NCBI GenBank assembly: GCA_025964895.1
Contig: JAOPXY010000037.1
Span: 1 to 57,252, forward strand
Length of the DNA stretch: 57,252 nt
DNA from: Aeromicrobium sp.
Lineage (GTDB): Bacteria > Actinomycetota > Actinomycetes > Propionibacteriales > Nocardioidaceae
Reading direction: 5' to 3'
Positions 9,209-17,912 of the stretch are shown one piece after another. The notes beneath the pieces are model-generated. The model was not told where the DNA came from. It did no database searches and saw nothing but the letters and a program-made list of their open reading frames with translations. Position numbers and translations under genes: made by a program. Positions within the stretch are counted from its first letter, which is position 1. The number at the start of each line of letters is the position of its first letter.

Positions 9209-10896
9209 GTCGTGAGTACGCGCTGAGGGGCATCGTGAGTGACATCGGACAGTCCGGGCGAGTGGCGTCCGTCGTGCATGTCAGGGACGGGCTGGTGGCA
9301 GGAGTGGGCGGCCATGAGCTGATCGAGGCACTGGAATCCTCAGGCGTGCCGATCATCGACCTCGGGGACCGTTTCATCTCGCCGGGTTTCATCGATCCTC
9401 ACACCCACTTCGAGGACGGTGCCCGGTCGCTGGTGGAGACACTCGACTGTCGCGTGCCTGTCGTCCGCGACATCGCCGCGCTCCTCGAGCGACTGCGTGC
9501 ACACCTGCATCGCGCGGTCGACGGGTGGCTCGTCGCCCAAGGCAACCTCTTCTACGACAAGAAGCTGGCCGACGGCAGATTCCCGACCATGAGTGAGCTG
9601 GACTCGGTGTCGACCGACATCGCGATCGCGATCCGCGCCGGCGGCCACGCGACGATGATGAACTCGGTCGCGCTGGAACGGTCCGGGGTGCTCGGCTTCG
9701 AGAACCGCGAGGGCATGATGGGCGATGCCGTCATCGAGCGCGACGAGAACGGCGAGCTGACCGGTCTCATCGCCGAGCTCGACGCGGCAGTGCCATTCCC
9801 GAAGCCCACTCCTGGTGAGATCCCGGGCATCCTGCGGGACAAGGCCGTCGAGCTCTACACGCGGTTCGGCGTCACGTCGATCGGTGAGATCTCTGCGAGC
9901 CCGGCCGGGGTGGATGCGATGGAGGCCATGGCCGCTGCCGAAGAGCTGCCGATACGCGTCACGACGTACCTCTGGGCGCCGGGGACCATGGCGTTCGACG
10001 AGGCCATCGACAGAGCAGCCTCCGTGCGCGGCGACGTCGACCCGGATCGGTTCGCGATCCGCGGGCTGAAGGTCTTCGCCGACGGCGGGTTCTCCTCACG
10101 CAATGCCGCTGTGCACACCCCGTACCTGGACCGCGCCTCGGACGACGGCGCGGCGTACACCGGGACGGTCAGCATCGATCACGAGCGGCTCACCGAGATG
10201 GTGAGATCCGTTCGTCGCAACGGGCTCCAGCTGGCCGTCCACGCCAACGGTGAACGGGCCCAGGAGGCTGCCTGCCATGCGGCGATCGCCGCCGGCTCGC
10301 CCGACGACGAGTCGCAACGTGTCCGCGTCGAGCACGCCGGCAACTTCTTGACCAGGACGGCGTCGCTCGACCTTTGGCGGGAGGCGCAGATCCTTCCGGT
10401 CCTGCAGCCTGGGTTCCTGGTCGCGCTCGGCGACTACTTCGTGCCGATATTCGGCCCGGAGGTTGCCGACAGCCGATTCCGCTTTCGCGACCTCATCGAC
10501 GCAGGGATCCGCCCGGCGGGTTCGTCCGACCTGTTCTACGGCTCAGAGCCCGAGCAGACCAGCCCTCTGTTCAACATATGGTGCTCGGTGGCCCGGCAAG
10601 GATTTGGCGGGGAGGCGATCGCCCCTGAGCAGCGGATCACGGTCGACGAGGCCTGGACGATGCACACGCTGTGGGCGGCGAGTGCGCTCGGAGTCGAGGA
10701 CCGGCGAGGTTCTCTCGAGGTCGGCAAGGTGGCCGACATCGCTGTGCTGGCTCGAGACCCGCACGACGTCTCGGTCGACGAGCTGCGGCACCTGGCGGTT
10801 GACGTCGTCATCGTGGGTGGTCAGTGCGTGCTGCGGCGAGAAGGCCTGGAAGGTCTCGATGTCATCGAGCCCGCCGTGAGCTGCTCGGTCGTCTGA
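9205..10896 (+). CDS. YtcJ-like amidohydrolase (amidohydrolase family 3)
   Basis: This is a predicted 563-aa metal-dependent hydrolase of the amidohydrolase superfamily, in the subgroup that includes N-substituted formamide deformylases. The first metal-binding HxH is in GFIDPHTHFEDG. Conserved segments include GWLVAQGNLFYDKKLADGRF, IRGLKVFADGGFSS, LAVHANGERAQE and RVEHAGNF, with a C-terminal composite beta domain at the end (GSLEVGKVADIAVL). ATG 9205 overlaps the regulator stop by 4 bases. The protein is clearly paralogous to the one at 48186-49841, sharing the order and wording of these motifs. It is likely to cleave an amide, formamide or cyclic amide. The exact substrate is unknown. Confidence 0.88.
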   Translation: MSREYALRGIVSDIGQSGRVASVVHVRDGLVAGVGGHELIEALESSGVPIIDLGDRFISPGFIDPHTHFEDGARSLVETLDCRVPVVRDIAALLERLRAHLHRAVDGWLVAQGNLFYDKKLADGRFPTMSELDSVSTDIAIAIRAGGHATMMNSVALERSGVLGFENREGMMGDAVIERDENGELTGLIAELDAAVPFPKPTPGEIPGILRDKAVELYTRFGVTSIGEISASPAGVDAMEAMAAAEELPIRVTTYLWAPGTMAFDEAIDRAASVRGDVDPDRFAIRGLKVFADGGFSSRNAAVHTPYLDRASDDGAAYTGTVSIDHERLTEMVRSVRRNGLQLAVHANGERAQEAACHAAIAAGSPDDESQRVRVEHAGNFLTRTASLDLWREAQILPVLQPGFLVALGDYFVPIFGPEVADSRFRFRDLIDAGIRPAGSSDLFYGSEPEQTSPLFNIWCSVARQGFGGEAIAPEQRITVDEAWTMHTLWAASALGVEDRRGSLEVGKVADIAVLARDPHDVSVDELRHLAVDVVIVGGQCVLRREGLEGLDVIEPAVSCSVV

Positions 10897-11186
10897 CCGC
10901 TCGCGGGCTCCCGGATTCGCGACGTCGCCGGATGTGCCAGGCCCGCCGCAGCAGGGCGGTGGGGGACAGTCGGGCTACGGCACTTGACCATGTCCCGGGC
11001 CGCATCGTGCGGGAGAAGTCAGCGTTACTCGTGAAGCAAAGGGTTAACGGCTTAGTCCCCGACCGGGCCCCGGGTGACCAATCTCCGGCGTGCCCGAAGC
11101 GCGGACTGCGGGTCAGCACGCGGCTGGTGGGGTGAGGACCACGTTGCTGTCCGCGGCAGGAGTTACGCGAACTTAACGCGAGCCTC

Positions 11187-11217
11187 TTGACACCGTCTCG
11201 GCGCCCACTCATAGTTA
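11187..11217 (+). promoter_or_regulatory. Vegetative-type promoter of the amino-sugar-like operon
   Basis: TTGACA at 11187-11192 is a consensus -35. It is followed after 18-19 bases by ATAGTT/TAGTTA at 11211-11217, giving a likely transcription start near 11223, about 20 bases before the ATG at 11245. The stretch 10897-11186 upstream holds no gene that I can support. Confidence 0.6.
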
Positions 11218-11231
11218 ATAAACCTTCCTAA
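11215..11231. promoter_or_regulatory. ROK-like operator (imperfect palindrome)
   Basis: TTAATAAACCTTCCTAA is an imperfect palindrome: TTA and TAA at the ends, with the right half reading TTAGGAAGG on the other strand. It resembles the TTA-rich half-sites described for ROK-family repressors. It covers the predicted transcription start of the operon that itself encodes a ROK regulator (16782-17912), so autoregulated repression is plausible. This is a by-eye match and has not been tested against a motif model. Confidence 0.45.
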
Positions 11232-11244
11232 GAAAGAGTGGAAA

Positions 11245-12630
11245 ATGACCGCGACTCGTCGACAATTTCTCACCCGTATGAGTTTCGCCGCGCTCGCGGC
11301 CGGTGTCGGAGGTCCTGCGCTAGCCGCATGCAGCCCAGGGGGTCAACGCGCGGCCACGTCCGGCTCCATGCTCACGGCACCGACTGCGGGCTCGGGATCC
11401 TTGAACATGAGGATCTGGGGTGCCTATCCTGATTTCGTCGAGGCGCAGACCAAGGCCTTCAGCAAGACGTACGGGACCGACGTCGACCTCGGCGTCATCG
11501 CTGGTGACTATCCCTCGATCGTTCAAAACCAGCTTCGCCAGAAGCAGAAGCTCGACTTGGTGTACAGCCTCGGACACCTGCCCAAGGCATGGGGGACGGC
11601 CGGCTACATCCACGACTACGAGCGCTTTTGGGCCAAGGAGGCGGCCGCGCAGGAGATGTTGCCTGCCGTGCGCGACGCGGTCACGATCGACGGCAAGCTC
11701 GTTGGTCTGCCCTACTTCGCGTTTGTCAACGGCGCGCTCTTTGCCAACAAGCAGGTCTTGGCCAAGTCAGGTCTCGATTCATGGCCCACGACCTACGATG
11801 AGCTGTACGCGCAAGTGCGCAAGGTCAAGCGTTCCGGCGCGAGTGACACGCCGTACCTTCCCTCTTTCTGGGGCGCCCCTTGGTACGGCATCCCGTTCGG
11901 GTTCCTGCAGGAGGCCATGAACCGCAAGATGCCCCTTTTTGGTGCGGACGGTGTGCCGGAGTTTGACGACTCGTCGGGCGTCGCTGACATGCTCGGACAG
12001 TGGCGTGACCTGTACTCCGAGAACTTGGTGCCGAAGGGGATTCTCACGTTCCAGGAATCCGACTGGATCGAGACCTTTGCGGCCGGCGGCATCGCGTACT
12101 CGCCGCAGCTGCAGTACGACCTGAAGACCTTCGCCGATCCGGCCAAGTCGAAGGTCGCCGGGCAGATCGTGGCGGTACCGCAGGACGGCCAGAACTGGGG
12201 CATGCTCCACATCGGCATGTACCTGATCGGCAATCGCGGTCAGTCTGACGAGGAGCTCGCACAGGCGTATTCGCTCGCCGAGTACTTCGGCTACCGCGAT
12301 CGCAAGACCAAGGACTTCAAGGTGCCGATCGGCTGGGCCGCGGAGAACAACCTCACCCAAGGCTATGCGGCAGTCAACAACTCCCCTGAGGTGGAGGCGG
12401 CCACCCGCGCATGGCTGCCGGATGCCGATGAGCAGTGGCCGGTGCTGCAGGACTACATGGCGGACCCGCAGTATGCCAAGAATCTGTATCAGACCAACTG
12501 GGCGTTGGAGTGGATGTCTCACGCCTCGCGCGAACTCCCCCGAGCCGTCAACGGCGATGCCAGTATCAAATCGACGGTGCGCAGCCTGCGCGAGAAGGCC
12601 GAGAAGCTCATCGAAGAGTACGACAAGTGA
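11245..12630 (+). CDS. CUT1-type ABC transporter substrate-binding protein
   Basis: This 461-aa extracellular solute-binding protein (family 1) has a Tat-type lipoprotein signal: TRRQFL at residues 4-9 with twin Arg5-Arg6, a hydrophobic stretch, and a lipobox ending at Cys29 (LAAC). The mature part has the family 1 pattern (MRIWGAYPDFVEAQTKAF, then LVYSLGHLPKAWG). It probably captures an oligosaccharide or amino sugar derivative for the two permeases downstream. It is the first gene of a nine-gene operon whose genes overlap or lie within 2 bases of each other. A ROK-like operator and promoter sit directly upstream. Confidence 0.88.
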   Translation: MTATRRQFLTRMSFAALAAGVGGPALAACSPGGQRAATSGSMLTAPTAGSGSLNMRIWGAYPDFVEAQTKAFSKTYGTDVDLGVIAGDYPSIVQNQLRQKQKLDLVYSLGHLPKAWGTAGYIHDYERFWAKEAAAQEMLPAVRDAVTIDGKLVGLPYFAFVNGALFANKQVLAKSGLDSWPTTYDELYAQVRKVKRSGASDTPYLPSFWGAPWYGIPFGFLQEAMNRKMPLFGADGVPEFDDSSGVADMLGQWRDLYSENLVPKGILTFQESDWIETFAAGGIAYSPQLQYDLKTFADPAKSKVAGQIVAVPQDGQNWGMLHIGMYLIGNRGQSDEELAQAYSLAEYFGYRDRKTKDFKVPIGWAAENNLTQGYAAVNNSPEVEAATRAWLPDADEQWPVLQDYMADPQYAKNLYQTNWALEWMSHASRELPRAVNGDASIKSTVRSLREKAEKLIEEYDK

Positions 12631-13574
12631 CCGACACCCTTACGCCGCCGGCTCCGGTGGCCGAGACCGAGCCAGCGCCGTTCAGCTCACGCATCACCAC
12701 CAACAGATACGGGCTTCTGCTCGTGGCGCCGGTGCTGGTGCTCACGGGCCTGATCGTGGTCTACCCGGTCGGCTACTCGCTGTACATGAGTCTGACCAGC
12801 TCGAACCCCATCACCGGCAGCAGCCGATTCGTCTGGTTCGAGAACTACACCCAGTTCTTTGCCTCGGCAGATTTCTGGCGCTCGCTCGTGTTGACACTCG
12901 TCTATGTCGCGTGTGTGACGGTCATGGGCACCATCGTGGCTCTTGGCTCTGCTTTGTTGCTGCGTGAGAAGTTCTTCGGTCGGCGTTTCCTGATGGCTGT
13001 GATCGTGCTGCCGTGGGCACTGTCGACGTACGCCGCTGCCGTCGTATGGCGCTATGTCTACAGTCCGCAGTTCGGGTTCAGCGCTGCGGTCAGCGAGCAC
13101 TTGGGCGCCGGAGCGACGGACTTCCTCACGAGCGCCACGGTCATCCCGGCCCTCGCGCTGGTTCACGCCTGGCAGTTTGCGCCGCTAGGTACGTACTTCC
13201 TGCTGGCCACGCTTCAAATGGTGCCGGACGACCTGTACAAGCTCGCCCGGGTAGACGGTGTGGGACTGCTCGGGCGGTTCCGCCACATCACAATGCCGTA
13301 CGTTCGGCTGCCGCTCGCAATCTTCCTGGTGCTGATCGGCGGACAGGCGGCAACGGCCTTCGACCTCATCTACTTCCTGACGTCCGGCGGTCCGGGCGGA
13401 GCGTCACGCACCCTGCCGTTCCTGATCTACGAAGAGACCTTTCAGGACCAGCGCCTGGGGTCAGGGGCCGCGATGTCGTGGGTGCTACTGCTGGTCATCG
13501 TCGTGCTCACCGTGAGCTACTACGTCTTCGCGCTCCGCGTGGGCGCACGGAAGAACAAGGGAGAAGACGAATGA
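12627..13574 (+). CDS. CUT1-type ABC transporter permease (UgpA/MalF-like)
   Basis: The 315-aa inner-membrane permease has several hydrophobic segments, the first at GLLLVAPVLVLTGLIVVYPV. The EAA-type loop that contacts the ATPase reads DLYKLARVDGVGLLGRFRHI. GTG 12627 was chosen because it overlaps the stop of the binding-protein gene by 4 bases and leaves a short polar Pro/Glu-rich N terminus. It pairs with the permease that follows. Confidence 0.9.
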   Translation: MTDTLTPPAPVAETEPAPFSSRITTNRYGLLLVAPVLVLTGLIVVYPVGYSLYMSLTSSNPITGSSRFVWFENYTQFFASADFWRSLVLTLVYVACVTVMGTIVALGSALLLREKFFGRRFLMAVIVLPWALSTYAAAVVWRYVYSPQFGFSAAVSEHLGAGATDFLTSATVIPALALVHAWQFAPLGTYFLLATLQMVPDDLYKLARVDGVGLLGRFRHITMPYVRLPLAIFLVLIGGQAATAFDLIYFLTSGGPGGASRTLPFLIYEETFQDQRLGSGAAMSWVLLLVIVVLTVSYYVFALRVGARKNKGEDE

Positions 13575-14434
13575 GCAGTTTGCGTCGCAGCGTGCTGGTG
13601 CATCTGGGCGCGTTGGTGCTCGCCGTGTGGACGCTCGTCCCGCTCGTCTGGCTCGTCCTGACCTCCGTCAAGCCATCGAATGAGTTTGCCAGCAAGCCCT
13701 TGCGCTTCCTGCCGACCGACTTCGACTTCTCGAACTACCCCCGGCTCCTCGGCTTCGACGCGACCAGCCCGTCTGGGACGAAGCTCGGCCCCAGCGCCCA
13801 TAGCAGCTTGATCGTGGATGGTCTTATCAACAGTGCGGAGGTTGCGGTGGCCGTCACCATCATCAGCTTGATGGTGAGCGTCCCGGCGTCCTACGCACTG
13901 GCGCGCCTGAATCTGAGGTGGCGCGAGATGGGTCTGATGGCGATCGTCGCGACACGCGCCATCCCGCCTATCGCGACAACGATCCCGTTCTTCGCCCTCT
14001 TCAGCACGCTGGGGTTGTCGGGCACCAGAACGGGCCTGGTCATTGCTCACCTGACGATTGCCGTCCCCCTGCTCGTGTGGATCGGGACCAGCTTCTTCGC
14101 CAGCATGCCCGCCGGACTGGAGAAGATGGCGCGCATCGACGGGTGCTCGAGATTCCAAGCGATGACCAAGATCGTTATCCCGGCCGCGCTCCCCTCGATC
14201 ACGGCAATGGGCGTCATTGCCTTCCTGACCTCATGGAACGAGTTCATGTTCGCGTTGATCTTCAACACGGGAAGCGACGCCCAGACGTTCCCGTCCGCTT
14301 TGGCGAGCATGTTCTTCCAGGTTTCTGTTCCAACAGAGGTCGCGGCGGCAACATGCCTCGGTCTCCTGCCCCCGCTGCTGCTGGCCACGGTCTTCCAGCG
14401 CTTCATTCGCAAAGTCAACTTCGTAGGGATCTGA
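13571..14434 (+). CDS. CUT1-type ABC transporter permease (UgpE/MalG-like)
   Basis: This second permease of the importer is 287 aa. Its first membrane segment is LVHLGALVLAVWTLVPLVWLVL, and the EAA-type loop is LEKMARIDGCSRFQAMTKIV. Length and motif spacing are typical of the MalG/UgpE side of CUT1 transporters. The ATG overlaps the preceding stop by 4 bases, and the ATPase gene follows after 2 bases. Confidence 0.9.
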   Translation: MSSLRRSVLVHLGALVLAVWTLVPLVWLVLTSVKPSNEFASKPLRFLPTDFDFSNYPRLLGFDATSPSGTKLGPSAHSSLIVDGLINSAEVAVAVTIISLMVSVPASYALARLNLRWREMGLMAIVATRAIPPIATTIPFFALFSTLGLSGTRTGLVIAHLTIAVPLLVWIGTSFFASMPAGLEKMARIDGCSRFQAMTKIVIPAALPSITAMGVIAFLTSWNEFMFALIFNTGSDAQTFPSALASMFFQVSVPTEVAAATCLGLLPPLLLATVFQRFIRKVNFVGI

Positions 14435-14436
14435 TC

Positions 14437-15579
14437 ATGACTGAAATCATTGCTCGCCCTGAGTCGGTCGCCGTCCGGGTACAGGACGCACTCAAGCGCT
14501 ACGGCTCCAACAAGCAGGCCGCGTTGGACAACGTGACGATGGAGATAGAGGCCGGTGAGCTCCTTGCCATCCTGGGCCCGTCGGGAAGCGGGAAGACCAC
14601 ACTGCTCAACGTCCTGGCCGGTCTGGAGTCAGTCGCGTCGGGGCACGTGCTGTTCGGCGACGAGGACGTGACGGAGCTTGCGCCCGAGCAACGGGGCATC
14701 GGTGTGGTATTCCAGTCCTCCATGCTCTATCCGCACCTGACGTTGCTTGAGAGCATCGGCTTCGCGCCCAAGCTGGCGAAGGTGCCGAAGGACGAGGTGA
14801 ACCGCCGCATCATGGAGGTCACGTCGTGGCTGAACATCCAGCACCTCTTGAAGCGGCGTCCGAGCGAGGTGTCTGGAGGAGAGCGGCAGCGCGCGGCGAT
14901 CGCGAAGGCACTCGTCACGCGTCCCCGGCTGCTGCTGATGGACGAGCCGTTCTCCGCCGTTGACGCCCAGTTGCGACGCCAGTTGCGTACCGAACTCGTC
15001 AAGCTCCATCGTACGATCGGCACGACGACGGTGTTCGTGACGCACGACCAGGAGGAGGCCATGTCGATCGCCGACCGCGTAGCGGTGATGAGCAACGGAA
15101 AGCTCGTTCAGATCGGCACCCCCATGGAGCTGTACCGGACCCCGGTGAGCTCATGGCTGGCCGACTTCGTCAGCACCCAGCCACTCAACTTGTTCGACGC
15201 GCACGTCGATGCCGCAGGTCGAATCGTGCTTCTCGCGAACTCCCTCACCATCGAGGGCTCGGCGGGACACCCCGAGGGAACCAAGTTGACCGTCGGCGTG
15301 CGTCCCGAGCATGTCGCGCTCCGTCCCGTCGTTGGCGACGGCGGGAGGTCGGGTGTGACGTGGCGTGTCCTGACCCAGGAGATGCTCGGGTCGGTCGTCA
15401 AGTACGTCGTGAGCGACGGGCGCGGCAACGAGGTCACTGCTCTCACGACTGCCGACGATGTCATTGTGCCCGACATGACCGTCTCGCTCAGCATCCAGTT
15501 GGACCGGTGCATGCTCTTCGACGCCACAACTCAGCTCGCGATGCGCACGCCCGTCGCCGGAGGCACGTATGTTTCTTGA
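14437..15579 (+). CDS. CUT1-type ABC transporter ATPase (MalK/UgpC-like)
   Basis: The protein is 380 aa with one ABC ATPase domain: Walker A GPSGSGKTT, a Q-loop in GVVFQSSMLYPHLT, signature EVSGGERQR, Walker B LLLMDEPFSAVD and H-loop TVFVTHDQEE. A C-terminal TOBE-like region (LTVGVRPEHVAL) is typical of MalK/UgpC. Many actinobacterial CUT1 systems share one distant MsiK ATPase. This operon carries its own, which suggests a self-contained or transferred transporter. Confidence 0.92.
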   Translation: MTEIIARPESVAVRVQDALKRYGSNKQAALDNVTMEIEAGELLAILGPSGSGKTTLLNVLAGLESVASGHVLFGDEDVTELAPEQRGIGVVFQSSMLYPHLTLLESIGFAPKLAKVPKDEVNRRIMEVTSWLNIQHLLKRRPSEVSGGERQRAAIAKALVTRPRLLLMDEPFSAVDAQLRRQLRTELVKLHRTIGTTTVFVTHDQEEAMSIADRVAVMSNGKLVQIGTPMELYRTPVSSWLADFVSTQPLNLFDAHVDAAGRIVLLANSLTIEGSAGHPEGTKLTVGVRPEHVALRPVVGDGGRSGVTWRVLTQEMLGSVVKYVVSDGRGNEVTALTTADDVIVPDMTVSLSIQLDRCMLFDATTQLAMRTPVAGGTYVS

Positions 15580-16789
15580 CGCACTCTTGTCCCGCAACGA
15601 GCGGCTGGTGGCGTCGGCTGCGAAGCTGGCCATGGAGGGATCGATTCCCGCCAACACGTTCGTCCTCGACCTCGACGCGATCGCCGCCAACGGGGAGGCC
15701 ATACGCTCCGCATCGTCCCAGTACGGACTTTCGATCTACTGGATGCTCAAACAGGTTGGGCGGAACCCGCTCGTTGCCCAAGCGCTGGTCAGGCCGGGAA
15801 CACGGGAGACAGTCTCGGTGGACATGGCGTGTGCCGACGCCCTGATGACGAACGGGTTCGGGCTCGGACACGTCGGGAATCTCGTGCAGATTGCCAACGC
15901 CGACTTGCCGCGGGTGCTGCGTGGGGATCCCGAAGTCGTGTCGACCTTCTCGGTCCGTAAGGCCGAGCAGATCGCCGCGGTGGCGAGGGAGCTCGGACGG
16001 GAGCAGGCGATCCTCCTGCGCGTCGCGGACCCGACTGTGGACAACTACCTGCCAGGCATGGAGGGCGGGATCCTGCTCGAGGAACTGTCCGCAGCAGCCA
16101 AACAGATCCAGGGGATCGAGGGTGTACGGATCGCCGGTGTGACGAGTTTCCCCACCATGTCGTACGCCGCCGCGGGCCAGCCGCAATCCACGGGCAATTT
16201 CTCGACGATCATGAGGGCGCGTGACGTGCTCGAGCGGGTCGGCGTCGACGTCCAGCAGGTCAACGCTCCAGGTAACACCTGCGCGCTGACCGTGCCGATG
16301 CAGGCGGCCGGCGGCGCGACGCACATCGAGCCAGGTCACGGCTTCCTCGGCACGACGCCGTACCACCTACAGTTCGACGACCTTCCCGAAGTGCCGGCCG
16401 CCTGCTACGTCAGCGAGGTCGCGCATCACTTCGGAGGCCGCGCCTACATCTACGGCGGCGGTTTCTTCGTCGACGACCCGGTATGGCTGGAGCCGAATTT
16501 CAGACGGGCAGCGCTGGTGGGCACCACGGTCGATGAGCTGCTCGAGCACCGTGAGCCCTTCCTCGGCTCAGGCGCAGGAGACGGGGAGGGCTTCGGGGGC
16601 ATTGACTACTACGGATTCCTCGACGCCAACGAGGAGCGGGCTCCGATCGGTGCCACAGTCGTGATGGGGTTCCGCATGCAATCGTTCGTGACCCGCTCGC
16701 AGATAGCCGTGATCGATCACCTGGACGGCGAACCGCGATTGCTGGGAATCTTCGACCAGCTCGGTCGACGGCTGCCGTGGCATGAGTAA
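15569..16789 (+). CDS. YhfX-like PLP protein (alanine racemase N-terminal fold)
   Basis: The 406-aa protein resembles Escherichia coli YhfX from start to end, as I remember that sequence. The N terminus reads MFLDALLSRNERLVASA. The PLP lysine is probably Lys61 in YWMLKQVGRNP. Further matches are GFLGTTPYHLQ (YhfX: ALTGTIPAN), HHFGGRAYIYGGGFF and SFVTRSQIAVIDHLDGEP. YhfX proteins belong to the alanine/ornithine racemase fold and have no established reaction that I know of. Here the gene sits between an ABC ATPase (11-base overlap) and a ROK regulator (8-base overlap) in an amino-sugar-like operon. This suggests racemisation or cleavage of a D-amino-acid-containing substrate. Confidence 0.8.
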   Translation: MFLDALLSRNERLVASAAKLAMEGSIPANTFVLDLDAIAANGEAIRSASSQYGLSIYWMLKQVGRNPLVAQALVRPGTRETVSVDMACADALMTNGFGLGHVGNLVQIANADLPRVLRGDPEVVSTFSVRKAEQIAAVARELGREQAILLRVADPTVDNYLPGMEGGILLEELSAAAKQIQGIEGVRIAGVTSFPTMSYAAAGQPQSTGNFSTIMRARDVLERVGVDVQQVNAPGNTCALTVPMQAAGGATHIEPGHGFLGTTPYHLQFDDLPEVPAACYVSEVAHHFGGRAYIYGGGFFVDDPVWLEPNFRRAALVGTTVDELLEHREPFLGSGAGDGEGFGGIDYYGFLDANEERAPIGATVVMGFRMQSFVTRSQIAVIDHLDGEPRLLGIFDQLGRRLPWHE

Positions 16790-17912
16790 CCCGTCCACGT
16801 CTGGGCCGACGCACGTCCGAGACATCAACCTGCTCGCCGTGCTGGAGGTGCTACGTGCGGACGGTTCGTCGACGCGCGCTGAAATCTCGCGTCGGACAGG
16901 GCTGAGCTCGCCGACCATCTCCGACGTCGTGGCTGATCTCGTATCCGCGGGAGTGGTAGAAATCGCCAAACCGGGTCCCGCCACCGGTGGTCGTCGCGGT
17001 GGACTGGTCGAGTTGGTCTCGGACGCGTACGTCGTCGCCGTCATCGACCTGAGCGCGCGGCGTCCGCTCGTCGGCCGCGTGGACCTGTTGGGTCGGCTCG
17101 TCGAATCGTCGGTATCTGAGATCCCGCGTGAAGCACTGCGTTCGCCCTTGGACCTGGCGACATGGTTCGGCGAAACCTACCGCGATGACCACGTGATCGG
17201 CCTGGGCATCTCGGTCCCGGGCGTCACAGACCCGGCCAACGGCCGCATCGAGTGGGCGCCGCGGTTCGGCTGGCGTGATGTGGAGATGCGGGATTTGTTC
17301 CGGTTGCACGGAGGCATCGACGGGGCGGTCGTCGAGAACGACCTGAACCTTGCGGCAGTCGGTGAGCACGCCGCGTCCGGCGGCCGGGACTCCAACATGG
17401 TGATGCTCGGGCTTCGCGGAGGCCTCGGTGCCGGCGTCATCGTCGGCGGGAGCCTCTACCGTGGCACCCACAACTCATCAGGTGAGGTCGGCTACCTCGC
17501 GACCGGCCGGCAGCCGCTGGGCAGCTCGCAAGAGTTCGGCGCCCTCGAAGGCGAGGTCTTCGAAGAGCTCCGACAAGCCGGTCTCATCAAGGCCTCAGAC
17601 GCCTACCAGCTCGACGATCAGGAGCCGCGGGCACGTCCTTCCGAGGCCGCGAGAAATGCGCTGGACGACCTCATCTTCCAAGCCGTCGTGGCCATCGCCA
17701 CCGTGCTTGACCCCGAGACCATTGTCATCGGCGCAGAGCTGACTGAGCTGCTACCCGATCTGTCGAGCTCCGTGCAGCCGAGGTTGGCCAAGATCCTGCC
17801 CCATGCCCCGTGGATCGTCGACTCGCAGCTCGGGGGCCTCGCAAGCCTCCGCGGTGCCGGGACCGTCACGCTCGACGCGCTTGGCCCGTCTTTTCGGAGG
17901 TTGCTCTCGTGA
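16782..17912 (+). CDS. ROK-family transcriptional regulator
   Basis: This 376-aa regulator has an N-terminal winged helix (about residues 13-65, with RAEISRRTGLSSPTISDVV as the recognition part) fused to a ROK sugar-kinase-like domain. ROK features include LGISVPGVTDP and VENDLNLAAVGEH. The cysteine cluster that binds structural zinc in many ROK proteins (CxCGxxGC) is not present; the equivalent stretch reads GEVGYLATGRQPLGSSQEFG. Ligand sensing may therefore differ. It probably represses its own operon through the palindrome at 11215-11231, releasing DNA when an amino sugar or its phosphate accumulates. It overlaps the genes on both sides. Confidence 0.87.
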   Translation: MSNPSTSGPTHVRDINLLAVLEVLRADGSSTRAEISRRTGLSSPTISDVVADLVSAGVVEIAKPGPATGGRRGGLVELVSDAYVVAVIDLSARRPLVGRVDLLGRLVESSVSEIPREALRSPLDLATWFGETYRDDHVIGLGISVPGVTDPANGRIEWAPRFGWRDVEMRDLFRLHGGIDGAVVENDLNLAAVGEHAASGGRDSNMVMLGLRGGLGAGVIVGGSLYRGTHNSSGEVGYLATGRQPLGSSQEFGALEGEVFEELRQAGLIKASDAYQLDDQEPRARPSEAARNALDDLIFQAVVAIATVLDPETIVIGAELTELLPDLSSSVQPRLAKILPHAPWIVDSQLGGLASLRGAGTVTLDALGPSFRRLLS

